Part shown: positions 8,658 through 17,127 of the stretch, piece by piece | Layout: each line of letters begins with the position of its first letter | Position numbering within the stretch: position 1 is the stretch's first letter | Assembly: GCA_030041275.1 (NCBI GenBank) | Contig: JASHOE010000310.1 | Span: 1 to 42,289 of the forward strand | Length of the DNA: 42,289 bases | Reading direction: 5' to 3' | Source of the DNA: Streptosporangiaceae bacterium | GTDB taxonomy: Bacteria > Actinomycetota > Actinomycetes > Streptosporangiales > Streptosporangiaceae | Translations under genes and position numbers: made by a program | Notes under the pieces: generated by a model | The model's database searches: none | The model's input: only the letters and a program-made list of their open reading frames with translations | What the model was told of the DNA's origin: nothing

Positions 8658-9782
8658 GTGGGTGACATTCAGGAGGGAACGGAGTTGTTTCCGGCCCGTC
8701 GCCTTCGTGACGTCGCCGCCGCCACCGGTGAAGCCGGACTGGACGCGCTGCTGCTCACGCCAGGGCCCGACCTGCGATACGTGACTGGCTACGATGCGCA
8801 TGAGTCTGAACGGCTCACCTGCCTGGTATTGCCGGCGATTGGTGATCCGATTCTCGTCGTGCCGCGGTTGGAACTGCGGGGGGCGAACGCATCACCGGCC
8901 GGCGCGCTGGACATCGAAATCGTCGGCTGGGACGAGACTGACGACCCGAACGCGCTCGTGGCGCGTCGCCTTGGCAACGTCGCTGCCGTAGGCCTTGCGG
9001 ACCGGATGTGGGCGCTCATGGTGCTCAGGCTGCGCGCGGCGCTGCCCGGTGCCCGACAGGAGCTCGCCAGCCTGGCGCTGCGCGAGCTACGGGCGCGCAA
9101 GAGCCCGGCCGAGATCGCCGCGCTGCGCGAGGCGGCCGAGGCGATCGACCGGGTGCACGCGCAAGTGCCAGCCTGGCTGCGGCCGGGCCGGACTGAGGCC
9201 GAAGTGGCAGCCGACATTGGCGAGGCGATCCTGGCCGCCGGGCACGCCACTGTCGACTTCACGATCGTCGGCTCTGGCCCGAACGGCGCAAGCCCGCACC
9301 ACACCGCGTCGGACCGGGTGCTCCAGGTCGGTGACACGGTTGTGGTCGACATCGGCGGAACGATGCCGAGCGGCTACTGCTCGGACTGCACCAGGACGTA
9401 CGCGATCGGCGCGCCCGCTCCGGAGGTGGCGGAGTACTACCAGGTGCTCAAGCACGCCCAGGACGCCGCGTGCGCGGCGGTTGGGCCCGGCGTCGCCGCC
9501 GAGGCAGTGGACGCCGCGGCCCGGGCGCCAATCACCGCGGCCGGCTACGGCGAGTTCTTCGTGCACCGGACGGGGCACGGCATCGGCCTGGAGACCCACG
9601 AAGAGCCCTACATCGTCGCCGGCAACGGAGAGCCGCTGCAGCCGGGACACGCCTTCTCGGTCGAGCCGGGCATCTATCCGGGCCCGAGCGGAGCACGGAT
9701 CGAGGACATCGTGGTGTGCACGACGGATGGCATCGATCGGCTCAACCGGGTCAGCCGCGAGCTCATGGTGGTGCCGGGCTGA
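8658..9782 (+). CDS. M24 family metallopeptidase (Xaa-Pro dipeptidase-like)
   Basis: The protein has 374 residues with a creatinase-type N-terminal domain (about 10-145) and a pita-bread catalytic domain (about 155-374). All five metal ligands of M24 are in place: Asp231 (VVVDIGG), Asp243 (CSDCTRTY), His307 (TGHGIGLE), Glu336 (FSVEPGIY) and Glu349 (ARIED). The family cleaves Xaa-Pro dipeptides or the N-terminal residue before proline in the cytoplasm. The start is GTG at 8658, with GGAGGA (8647-8652) 5 bases upstream. Its stop overlaps the next gene's ATG (TGATG), so the two are translationally coupled. The exact substrate cannot be read from sequence. Confidence 0.9.
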   Translation: MGDIQEGTELFPARRLRDVAAATGEAGLDALLLTPGPDLRYVTGYDAHESERLTCLVLPAIGDPILVVPRLELRGANASPAGALDIEIVGWDETDDPNALVARRLGNVAAVGLADRMWALMVLRLRAALPGARQELASLALRELRARKSPAEIAALREAAEAIDRVHAQVPAWLRPGRTEAEVAADIGEAILAAGHATVDFTIVGSGPNGASPHHTASDRVLQVGDTVVVDIGGTMPSGYCSDCTRTYAIGAPAPEVAEYYQVLKHAQDAACAAVGPGVAAEAVDAAARAPITAAGYGEFFVHRTGHGIGLETHEEPYIVAGNGEPLQPGHAFSVEPGIYPGPSGARIEDIVVCTTDGIDRLNRVSRELMVVPG

Positions 9783-10975
9783 TGGTGGGCGCGACGCGGG
9801 AGCCGCGGGACGACACCGCCGCCGCGCTGTTCGCGCTGACCAGGGAGATAGCCGATGCTGAGCTGCGGCCGAAGGTGGCCGAAGCCGAGCGCGACTCGTA
9901 CTTCCCGCGGGCCGAGTTCCGCATGCTTGGCAAAGCCGGGCTGCTGAGCCTGCCGTATCCCGAGGATTATGGCGGCGGCAGCCAGCCGTATGAGACCTAC
10001 CTGCAGGTGGTGGAGGAGCTAGCCACTGCGTGGCTGGCCGTCGGTCTCGGCGTCAGCGTGCACACGCTCACCTGCTTCCCGATCGCGACCGCGGGGACCG
10101 ATGAGCAGCGGGCCCGGTGGCTGCCCGGCCTGCTCGGCGGCGATCTGCTCGGCGCGTACTGCCTGTCCGAGCCGGGCAGCGGCTCCGACGCCGCAGCCCT
10201 GACTACCAGGGCGGTGGCCGACGGGGATGAGTTCGTGATCGACGGCGTGAAGGCCTGGACCACGCACGGGGGAGAGGCGGATTTCTACACCCTGTTCGCC
10301 CGCACGTCCGGCGACCCGGACGGACCGCACCGGTCCCGCGGCATCAGCTGTTTCCACGTGCCCGCGGGCGCGCCCGGGCTGGCTGCGGCTTCGCCCGAGC
10401 ACAAGATGGGTATGCGCAGCTCGCCAACGGCGCAGGTGCGGTTCGAGTCGGTCCGCGTGCCTGCTGACCAGTTGATTGGTGAGCCGGAGCGCGGTTTTCC
10501 GATCGCACTGGCAGCGCTCGACGCGGGGCGGCTCGGCATTGCCGCGTGCGCGACCGGAGTGGCGCAGGCGGCGCTGGACTGCGCGGTGTCGTACGCCGCA
10601 CAGCGGGCGCAGTTCGGCCGGCCGGTGATTCAGTTCCAGGGCCTGCAGTTCATGCTCGCCGACATGGCGACGGCGGTGGCCGCCGCGCGCGCCCTGTACC
10701 TGACCGCGGCGAGGCGCAAGGATGCCGGTCTGGCCTACGGGCAGCAAGCCGCGATGGCCAAGCTGTTCGCGACCGACGCCGCGATGCGCGTCGCGACGGA
10801 CGCCGTGCAAGTCCTCGGCGGATACGGCTACGTCGAGGACTTCCCCGCCGAGCGGCTCATGCGCGAGGCGAAAGTGCTGCAGATCGTCGAGGGAACCAAT
10901 CAGGTCCAGCGCATGGTCATCGGCCGGCAGCTCGCCACGGCTGCGGAGGGTTCAGAACCCGCGGCAACACAGTGA
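9782..10975 (+). CDS. Acyl-CoA dehydrogenase
   Basis: The protein has 397 residues, the normal length for a flavin-dependent acyl-CoA dehydrogenase. Motifs seen: YCLSEPGSGSDAAAL (FAD/substrate loop), GVKAWTTHGG, a central beta segment, and GGYGYVEDFPAERLMREAK followed by IVEGTNQVQR, whose Glu370 sits at the usual catalytic-base position of short-chain type enzymes. It should oxidise an acyl-CoA to the 2-enoyl-CoA in the cytoplasm and pass electrons to ETF. The start ATG at 9782 overlaps the M24 stop codon by one base, so it is coupled to that gene. A long in-frame upstream extension lies wholly inside the M24 gene and was rejected. Its stop abuts the convergent permease gene with no spacer. 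Confidence 0.92.
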   Translation: MVGATREPRDDTAAALFALTREIADAELRPKVAEAERDSYFPRAEFRMLGKAGLLSLPYPEDYGGGSQPYETYLQVVEELATAWLAVGLGVSVHTLTCFPIATAGTDEQRARWLPGLLGGDLLGAYCLSEPGSGSDAAALTTRAVADGDEFVIDGVKAWTTHGGEADFYTLFARTSGDPDGPHRSRGISCFHVPAGAPGLAAASPEHKMGMRSSPTAQVRFESVRVPADQLIGEPERGFPIALAALDAGRLGIAACATGVAQAALDCAVSYAAQRAQFGRPVIQFQGLQFMLADMATAVAAARALYLTAARRKDAGLAYGQQAAMAKLFATDAAMRVATDAVQVLGGYGYVEDFPAERLMREAKVLQIVEGTNQVQRMVIGRQLATAAEGSEPAATQ

Positions 10976-11860
10976 TCACCGGAACGATCCCGCGGTGAGC
11001 CCGGAGATGATCCGCCGCTGCGCGAACAGGACGATCAGCGCGATCGGCAGCGTGATGATCACGACCATGGCATCGATGAGGTTGTAGTACGTCTGGTACT
11101 GGCTCTGCCCGAGGTTGATGATCGCAAGTGGCGCGGTGTATTTGGACGGGCTGGTCAGGAACATCAGGGCCAGCAGGAAGTCGTTCCAGCAGAAGATGAA
11201 GCCGAGGATCGCTACCGTGAAGATGCCCGGAGCGGCGACCGGCGCGATCACCCGGCGCAGCGCCTGCAGCCGCGTGGCGCCGTCGACGATGGCGGCCTCT
11301 TCCAGCTCGCGCGGGATCTGGCCGAAGTAGCCAGTGAGGAACCACGTGGCTAGCGGCAGCGAGTAGATGAAGTAGACGATCACGAGGCCGACGAGGTTGT
11401 CGAGGAGTCCCAGACTTCGATAGGTGACGAAGATCGGCCCGACCATCGCGATCACCGGGAAGAAGCCTGCCACCAGCAGGAATCCCATGATGACCTGCTT
11501 GCCGCGGATCGTGGTTCTGGCGAGCCCGTAGCCAGCGAGCGAAGCGATGACGACGGTCAGGATGGTGGTGGAGCCGCACACGATCAGGCTGTTGAGCAAG
11601 GATCGCGCGAACGTCCCCTGGGAGAGGATCGTCGAGAAGCTGCTCCACGTGAGGTGCGCCGGGAAGAGGCCGGTGGTACCGGCGCTGATCTCGGGCTGGG
11701 TTTTCAGCGCGGTGATGACGATCCAGTAGAAGGGAAACAGGCTGACGATGACGAAGACCGCGACCATCAGGTAGAAGCCGGACCAGCCCGCAGCCTTGCG
11801 GGCGTGCCTTCGCCGTCTGGCTGCCCGGAACTGCGGGATCGCGGTACTGACAGCGGCCAT
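10976..11860 (-). CDS. Carbohydrate ABC transporter permease, MalG type
   Basis: The protein has 294 residues with six predicted membrane segments (the first about residues 25-47). It carries the cytoplasmic EAA loop EEAAIVDGATRLQALRRV followed by APVAAPG, the contact site for the ATPase. It is the second permease of a CUT1 sugar importer and belongs with the MalF-type gene 2 bases upstream and the binding protein before that. No ATPase is encoded in this operon; the UgpC-type gene at 19.4-20.6 kb is the likely partner. The stop codon abuts that of the convergent acyl-CoA dehydrogenase (10975/10976). Confidence 0.92.
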   Translation of the reverse strand: MAAVSTAIPQFRAARRRRHARKAAGWSGFYLMVAVFVIVSLFPFYWIVITALKTQPEISAGTTGLFPAHLTWSSFSTILSQGTFARSLLNSLIVCGSTTILTVVIASLAGYGLARTTIRGKQVIMGFLLVAGFFPVIAMVGPIFVTYRSLGLLDNLVGLVIVYFIYSLPLATWFLTGYFGQIPRELEEAAIVDGATRLQALRRVIAPVAAPGIFTVAILGFIFCWNDFLLALMFLTSPSKYTAPLAIINLGQSQYQTYYNLIDAMVVIITLPIALIVLFAQRRIISGLTAGSFR

Positions 11861-11862
11861 GC

Positions 11863-12873
11863 CTACACCACCTGTTCGGTACGGAACGCGGTCACGTAAA
11901 TGGCGGCGATGATGAGGGACATGACCATCAGGGCCACCGAGATCGCCGCGCCCAGGCCGTAATTGGACTCACTGAACATCGAGAACCAGTTCAGATACGC
12001 CAGCACCTGCGTCGAGTCGCCTGGGCCGCCGTTGGTCATCGCGTAGATGACATCGAAGATGAGGAACGACGACAGGGTCCGGAAGATCAGCGCGACCACG
12101 ATCGCCGGCATGAGTATTGGCAGGGTGATCTGCCGGAAGGTCCGCAGCGTTCCCGCTCCGTCGATCTTGGCCGCCTCGTAGACGTCGCGGGGAATGACCT
12201 GCAGTCCGGCCAGGAGCAGCAATGCCACGAACGGCGTGTTGCGCCAGGCATCGGCGACCAGGATGGCCCCCCACGCGGTCCACGTCTGCCCCAGCCAGGT
12301 GGTGTGAGCCAGCGGCAGGTGCAGCTCGGTGAGGATGTAGTTCACGAACCCGTTCTGCGGGTCGAACATCGACTTCCACAGCAGGCCGGACACCACCGTG
12401 GGCACCGCCCACGGGATGAGGATCGCCGCGCGCACGATCGGCCGGCCGTGGAATTTGCGGTTCAGCGCGAGTGCGAGCGCCATGCCGATGGCGAACTCGA
12501 CAGCCACCGATACCGCGGTGAAGCCGAGGGTGCGGTACAGCGACGGCAGGAACTGCCCGCCCGAGAACATCTCCTTGTAGTTGTCCACTCCGGCGAAGGT
12601 GCCGAGAGCCGCCGGAAAGAGGTAGTCAACGTGGTGGAACGAGTTCCAGATGTTGTAGACCAGCGGGAACGCAGTGATCGCCAGGAGCACGATCACCGCG
12701 GGCGCGACGAGACCGTATCCGAACCGGCGGTCCCGCGCCGCGAGGCTGTAGCTGCCAGTTCGGCGCTGGTGGCGTGCGGGCGCGACGGCAGCGGTGGCCT
12801 CACCGCCCGGCTGGACCGGCGGGGCCGGCTGAGCCGGCCCCGCCGGAGGCAGGGGTTCCTGGCGTGCGGTCAC
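11863..12873 (-). CDS. Carbohydrate ABC transporter permease, MalF type
   Basis: The protein has 336 residues. A Pro/Ala-rich cytoplasmic N-terminus (about 1-45) precedes six membrane segments. The EAA loop YEAAKIDGAGTLRTFRQI followed by LPILMP identifies the MalF/UgpA permease family. It forms a heterodimer with the MalG-type permease encoded 2 bases downstream. The start is a GTG at 12873, 7 bases after the binding-protein stop, with only a weak purine-rich site, so translation is probably coupled to the upstream gene. The transported sugar cannot be read from the permease sequence. Confidence 0.92.
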   Translation of the reverse strand: MTARQEPLPPAGPAQPAPPVQPGGEATAAVAPARHQRRTGSYSLAARDRRFGYGLVAPAVIVLLAITAFPLVYNIWNSFHHVDYLFPAALGTFAGVDNYKEMFSGGQFLPSLYRTLGFTAVSVAVEFAIGMALALALNRKFHGRPIVRAAILIPWAVPTVVSGLLWKSMFDPQNGFVNYILTELHLPLAHTTWLGQTWTAWGAILVADAWRNTPFVALLLLAGLQVIPRDVYEAAKIDGAGTLRTFRQITLPILMPAIVVALIFRTLSSFLIFDVIYAMTNGGPGDSTQVLAYLNWFSMFSESNYGLGAAISVALMVMSLIIAAIYVTAFRTEQVV

Positions 12874-12880
12874 GCCGTGG

Positions 12881-14224
12881 TCACCCGCCTGACGACACGG
12901 TCTGGAGCAGCTGCTTGACCGTCGGCGCGGCGCCGGACAGCGCTGCAGCCGGGGTCGACTCCCCGGTCAGCACCGAGCTGATCATTGTCTGCAGCTGGCT
13001 GGAGATCTGCGTGTACACCGGCGTCACCGGACGTGGCGTCGCCGCGGCATAGACCGCCTGCTCCTGCTTGAAGTACGGTGCCGCCGCGTACAGCTGCGCG
13101 TCGTATGCCGACTTCACCGACGGCGGGTCGCCGGCCGAGATGGCGCGGGCGATCTGAGCCGAGTCGCTCGACAGGTACTGGATCAGTTCCCACGCAGCCG
13201 CCTGGTGCGTGCTCTTGGCGTTGATCGCGAGGTCGTCACCGCCGAGTGAGGCCTGCGGTGAGCCGCTCGTAGCCGGGAACGGTACCCAGCCGGTCTTGCC
13301 GAATACCGGACTGCACCCAGGCTGGCAGCCCTTGCCGTCCGACAGCGCGAAGATGTACGGCCAGTTCAGCGCGAACGGGGTCTGGCCGGATAGCCACGCT
13401 GCCTGAACCTGCGACTCCTCCCACGTCGAGACGGCGCTCGGTGCGATGTGGTCGACGTTGACGGCGTCATACATGTTCGTCAGCACGGCCTTGTTGGTGG
13501 ACGTGTCGATGTTGTTGAGGTCGCTCAGCGAGAGCTGGCCGCCCATGCTCTGGAACGCGGTCACCGCGCCCTCGTACTTGTCGCCCTCGAACGCCAGGCC
13601 CTCCTTGAGAGAGGGGTCGCTCTTCATGGCTGCCTTGGCGTCGCTGATCAGCTCCGACCACGTCGTGGGCGGGGTCTTGATCAGGTCGGTGCGGTAGTAG
13701 AGCCCCTCCGCATTGATGAACCACGGGATGGCATAGACGCCGCCCTTGTACTCCCCGGTGGCCATCTGGGCGGGGAAGTAGGAGCCGGTGGCCGGGTGGA
13801 ACGTGGAGAGGTTGGCCAGCCAGCCCGACTGCGCGAACTGAGCGGGCCAGATCACGTCGGACGTGATCACGTCGGGCGTGCTGGAGCCTGCCGTGAATCG
13901 CTGCGTGAGCTGCTCGAACGCGACGTCGGAGGTGGGCGACAGGTTGAGGATCTGCACCGTGATGTTCGGGTGCAGTTTCTCGAAGGCCTTCACCGCGGCG
14001 GTGGTAGCGGTGCCCTCGGAGCCGAGGCCTTGAGTAGCGAACACGATCGTCTGCTTCGCGCTAGCTGCGACCTGGCTGCTCGCAGAGTTGTTGGTGGAGC
14101 TGCCGCAGCCGGCCATGGCAAGCGCTACCGCGGCGCTCGCTGCGACCCCGAGAACGGTGACGCGGCGCCCTGTTAACCGGGCTGCCGATCCCGCGCTCCG
14201 CCTGGTCCTCGGCCTTGATCTCAT
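12881..14224 (-). CDS. Sugar-binding lipoprotein of the ABC importer
   Basis: The protein has 447 residues. It has an Arg-rich N-terminus, a hydrophobic stretch and a lipobox AMAGCGSS, so it should be tethered outside the membrane. The body matches the family 1 extracellular solute-binding fold (MalE/UgpB type), with segments such as QIVFATQGLG-like start, VITSDVIWPAQFAQSGW and IPWFINAEGLYYRTD. It captures a sugar and hands it to the MalF/MalG permeases encoded directly downstream. The ATG at 14224 is preferred because GGAGGAGG lies at the right distance; an ATG at 14266 would put that site inside the gene. A promoter-like pair lies upstream at 14391-14420. Confidence 0.92.
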   Translation of the reverse strand: MRSRPRTRRSAGSAARLTGRRVTVLGVAASAAVALAMAGCGSSTNNSASSQVAASAKQTIVFATQGLGSEGTATTAAVKAFEKLHPNITVQILNLSPTSDVAFEQLTQRFTAGSSTPDVITSDVIWPAQFAQSGWLANLSTFHPATGSYFPAQMATGEYKGGVYAIPWFINAEGLYYRTDLIKTPPTTWSELISDAKAAMKSDPSLKEGLAFEGDKYEGAVTAFQSMGGQLSLSDLNNIDTSTNKAVLTNMYDAVNVDHIAPSAVSTWEESQVQAAWLSGQTPFALNWPYIFALSDGKGCQPGCSPVFGKTGWVPFPATSGSPQASLGGDDLAINAKSTHQAAAWELIQYLSSDSAQIARAISAGDPPSVKSAYDAQLYAAAPYFKQEQAVYAAATPRPVTPVYTQISSQLQTMISSVLTGESTPAAALSGAAPTVKQLLQTVSSGG

Positions 14225-14232
14225 CGTGGCCA

Positions 14233-14242
14233 CCTCCTCCTT
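14233..14242 (-). promoter_or_regulatory. Ribosome site of the sugar-binding lipoprotein
   Basis: AAGGAGGAGG on the minus strand lies 8 bases before the ATG at 14224. It decides that start over the in-frame ATG 42 bases upstream. Confidence 0.75.
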
Positions 14243-14390
14243 CGTCGTCCGTGTGCTCGCGTCCATGGGAGCCCGGTGTTGTCTGCTGGGGTCGGTACAG
14301 CCCGGTTGTCGGGTGCCTTGCTCGGTGCGAGAGCGAGCCGCATCGACTGGACCGCGTGATCCGGGCCTGCACCTGTGCTCCTACATGCTC

Positions 14391-14420
14391 GTTATACACC
14401 GCTGTTAGGTAGGAGGTAAA
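14391..14420 (-). promoter_or_regulatory. Candidate promoter of the sugar importer operon
   Basis: On the minus strand TTTACC (14415-14420) and TATAAC (14391-14396) are separated by 18 bases, a fair match to the -35 and -10 boxes of the housekeeping sigma factor. CCTAC and GTAGG flank the -10 box. It lies about 165 bases before the binding-protein ATG. Confidence 0.45.
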
Positions 14421-14475
14421 CGGCCCGTGAAGAAAGGGTGCCGCCGAACCGTCAGGTCCGGCGGAAACAGCCGCG

Positions 14476-15765
14476 TCAGCCAGCCCGCAAGATCTGCCGG
14501 AGCTCGGCAGACAGCTGGGCCAGCGCCGCGCTGACAGAGATTCGCTGTGCGAGCGCCTGGTGCACGGTGCTGGAAACCGCGAGGCTGAACTGGTTGTAGT
14601 CGATGAGCGCAGGGCGCGGTCTGGCCGCGAGGATTGCCTGCTTCAGCACGGGGAGGAAGGGGAACTTCGCCACCAGCGAAGGCTGGCTATACAGACTCGT
14701 CCAGACCGGCGGAAGCGCGGAGCGGAGCAGGATGTAGCGCTCACTGGCCATGCTGGTGAGGAACCTGATGAAGGCCAGCGCGGTCGCAGGGTGCCGCGAG
14801 TAGGCGCTGATCGCCAGGTTGGCGCCGCCGAGGGTGGCTGATCCTGGCCCGCGCAGACCGGGCAGCGTGGTGACGCCGAACTTGCCCGCCACGACGTTGC
14901 CGGGTCCTGGCACGCTCGCGTCGCCGTACACGTACGGCCAGTTCACCAGGAACAACAGGGTGCCTGCCTCGAACGCCCGGCGGGACGCCTCCTCGTTCCA
15001 GTTCAACGCGGCCTGCGGTATCCAGCCATCGCGAAAGCCGCTCACCAGGAACGTGAGCGCCGCACTGGCCTGTGGCGTGTCAACGGCCGGTGCGCCCGTT
15101 GCCGAGACCAGCGAGCCGCCGGCGGACTGGACTGCCTCGGCGAAGTTCACGGTCAGTCCCTCATAAGACTGGAACTGCCCGCCATAGCCATCCAGGTGAT
15201 AGCGAGATGTTGCGAGCGTTGCGTCGCTGGCGAGTTGCGCCCACGTCTGCGGCGGGTTGAGATGAGCGGCCGCGAGGATGTCGGTGCGGTAGTAGAGCAG
15301 CTCGGCGTTGCTCGTGAAGGGCACCGCGTACAGGTGGCCTTGGTAGGTCGCCGTTTCTACCGCCGGACGAAGGAACTGGCCCGGCGGGATCACGCTGCCG
15401 CTCAGCGGCGTGATCCAGCCGTTGGACGCGAACTCGGCGGTCCAGATCACGTCGAGGCTCATCACGTCGTACACGCTGCTGTGCCCCTGCAGGTTCGCGA
15501 CCAGCTGGGCGTACTGGTCATCGGCATCATCGGGAAGGTAGATGGGGGTAACGCGCTGCGTCGGGTGCTGGGCGTTCCACTGGCTGATGAGCGGCTGCAG
15601 GTATCCGGTGTCGACCTTGCCGGTCGCGAAGGTGATCGGCCCAAGACCCGAGTTCGCCGGCGGACGGTCGGCCGGGCCGGTGACTGCGGCGGACGAGCAT
15701 CCTGCGATCAGCACAGCCAGGCAGGCCGCGGCGAGGCGGGAGCGGTGCCAGCGAGCCACCTGCAT
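14476..15765 (-). CDS. Second (orphan) sugar-binding lipoprotein
   Basis: The protein has 429 residues. A signal sequence ends in a lipobox LIAGCSS, and the body is again a family 1 extracellular solute-binding protein. It shares segments with the neighbouring binding protein, such as DVIWTAEFASNGWI against DVIWPAQFAQSGW, and LLYYRTDI against LYYRTDLI, so the two are paralogues. It has no permease of its own nearby and may feed the MalFG pair downstream with a different sugar, or act as a sensor; both are inference. It is separated from the first operon by about 250 bases and its ATG at 15765 has only a weak ribosome site. Confidence 0.88.
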   Translation of the reverse strand: MQVARWHRSRLAAACLAVLIAGCSSAAVTGPADRPPANSGLGPITFATGKVDTGYLQPLISQWNAQHPTQRVTPIYLPDDADDQYAQLVANLQGHSSVYDVMSLDVIWTAEFASNGWITPLSGSVIPPGQFLRPAVETATYQGHLYAVPFTSNAELLYYRTDILAAAHLNPPQTWAQLASDATLATSRYHLDGYGGQFQSYEGLTVNFAEAVQSAGGSLVSATGAPAVDTPQASAALTFLVSGFRDGWIPQAALNWNEEASRRAFEAGTLLFLVNWPYVYGDASVPGPGNVVAGKFGVTTLPGLRGPGSATLGGANLAISAYSRHPATALAFIRFLTSMASERYILLRSALPPVWTSLYSQPSLVAKFPFLPVLKQAILAARPRPALIDYNQFSLAVSSTVHQALAQRISVSAALAQLSAELRQILRAG

Positions 15766-15853
15766 ACTGCCAGCATGTCAACCGGCATGGCCATCGCGGT
15801 ATGCGACGATGGAGAAAGTTGAACCCCTGGGCCGGAGGGAAGGACGGGGCGCA

Positions 15854-16354
15854 ATGCGCATGCCGTTGCTCGCGCTGCTCGCGAAAGAGGCGGCGCATGG
15901 CTACGAGCTGAAGGTTCAGCTCGAGCAGATCTTCGGCGAGGCCTACCCGTCGCCCAACATCGGACAGATCTACGTGACGCTACAGCGACTCGAGCGTGAC
16001 GGCCTGGTCCGCAGTCAGGACGTCGTGCAGACAACGCGGCCGAACAAGCGCGTCTACGAGCTGACGGATGCCGGCCGCGAGGCGCTGCTGACCTGGATTG
16101 ACCGGCCCAGCGACGGCCCTCGGGTGCGCGACGACTTTTTCATGAAGCTGGCGCTGAGCCAGCCCGCTGGCGCTTCCGACCGGCTTGACCTCATCAACCG
16201 TCAGCGCCGGCATTATCTGAGTCAAATGCGGGGACTGTCAGAGCTAGCGGAGTCCTGTGACCGCAGTGTCCCGCGGCTGCTCATTGAGGGCGCGATGCTG
16301 CACTTGCAGGCAGACCTTGACTGGTTGCAGCGATGCCAGGAAGAGATGGTGTGA
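15854..16354 (+). CDS. PadR family transcriptional regulator
   Basis: The protein has 166 residues. The N-terminal winged helix (about 1-85) shows the PadR pattern: LLALLAKEAAHGYELK, then NIGQIYVTLQRLERDGLV, then KRVYELTDAGR. The C-terminal half is a helical dimerisation domain of the PadR subfamily 2 kind. PadR proteins mostly repress an adjacent transporter operon until a ligand binds, and here the gene is coupled by a GTGA overlap to an ABC ATPase and a permease, which are the likely targets. The ATG at 15854 is chosen because AGGA (15841-15844) precedes it and the family match starts there; an ATG at 15809 is possible. It is divergent from the orphan binding protein. Confidence 0.88.
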   Translation: MRMPLLALLAKEAAHGYELKVQLEQIFGEAYPSPNIGQIYVTLQRLERDGLVRSQDVVQTTRPNKRVYELTDAGREALLTWIDRPSDGPRVRDDFFMKLALSQPAGASDRLDLINRQRRHYLSQMRGLSELAESCDRSVPRLLIEGAMLHLQADLDWLQRCQEEMV

Positions 16355-17127
16355 CGAGCGGTGCCGGCCGCCTGCTGGTGCAGACCGTAGGCTTGACGAA
16401 GACGTTCCGCGGTGACGGAGTCAGCGTTCCCGCGGTACGGGGTGTGGACTTAGCGCTGCCGTGCGGCCAGTTCGTCGCGATCATCGGCCCGTCAGGCTCA
16501 GGAAAGTCGACACTGCTCCACATGCTGGGCGGGCTGGAGCAGCCCACGAGCGGCCAGATCTGGCTGAACGGCGAGCGGGTTGATGGCCTCAGCCAGGCGC
16601 GGTGGGCGATGCTCCGCCGCCGCCACATTGGCTTTGTGTTCCAGTTCTTCAACCTTGTCTCGAACATGACGGTGGCCGACAACGTCGAACTGGCCGCGCT
16701 CATGGGCGGCGCCACCAGGAAGGGAGCCCGGCAGCGGCGCGAGGAGTTGCTGGCCGAGCTCGGGCTGCAGGGCAAGGCCAGCGCTCCGCCGGCCCGGCTG
16801 TCCGGCGGTGAGCAGCAGCGGGTGGCGCTGGCTCGGGCCCTGGCCAACCGGCCGAGCTTGCTGCTGGCTGACGAGCCCACCGGCAACCTGGACAGCGGCG
16901 CGAGCACGGCGGTGCTGCGACTCCTTACGTCTGCGCACGCGGCCGGCCAGGCCATCTTGCTCGTCACGCACGACGCCCGGGTGGCGAGCGCCGCCGACCG
17001 GGTCATCAGCCTGTTCGACGGGACAGTGGTCGATGATCATGACATGACGTCCGCGGCCTGGGGAGGCGCCGGGGCGGACGGGCGCCCGCGCCCGCCGGTG
17101 CCGGACGTGCTGAAACTGCGGGGGTGA
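16351..17127 (+). CDS. ABC transporter ATP-binding protein (MacB/LolD type)
   Basis: The protein has 258 residues. Seen are Walker A GPSGSGKST (46-54), the Q-loop in FVFQFFNLVSNMTV, the signature LSGGEQQRVALARAL, Walker B LLLADEPTGNLD, and the switch His in LVTHD. The family drives FtsX/MacB-type permeases that move lipids, peptides or drugs, or transmit mechanical force. The GTG start at 16351 overlaps the PadR stop as GTGA, with GGAAGAG upstream. An ATG at 16333 would lie inside the PadR gene. The gene's end overlaps the permease gene in the same way, so the three are translated as a unit. Confidence 0.93.
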   Translation: MTSGAGRLLVQTVGLTKTFRGDGVSVPAVRGVDLALPCGQFVAIIGPSGSGKSTLLHMLGGLEQPTSGQIWLNGERVDGLSQARWAMLRRRHIGFVFQFFNLVSNMTVADNVELAALMGGATRKGARQRREELLAELGLQGKASAPPARLSGGEQQRVALARALANRPSLLLADEPTGNLDSGASTAVLRLLTSAHAAGQAILLVTHDARVASAADRVISLFDGTVVDDHDMTSAAWGGAGADGRPRPPVPDVLKLRG

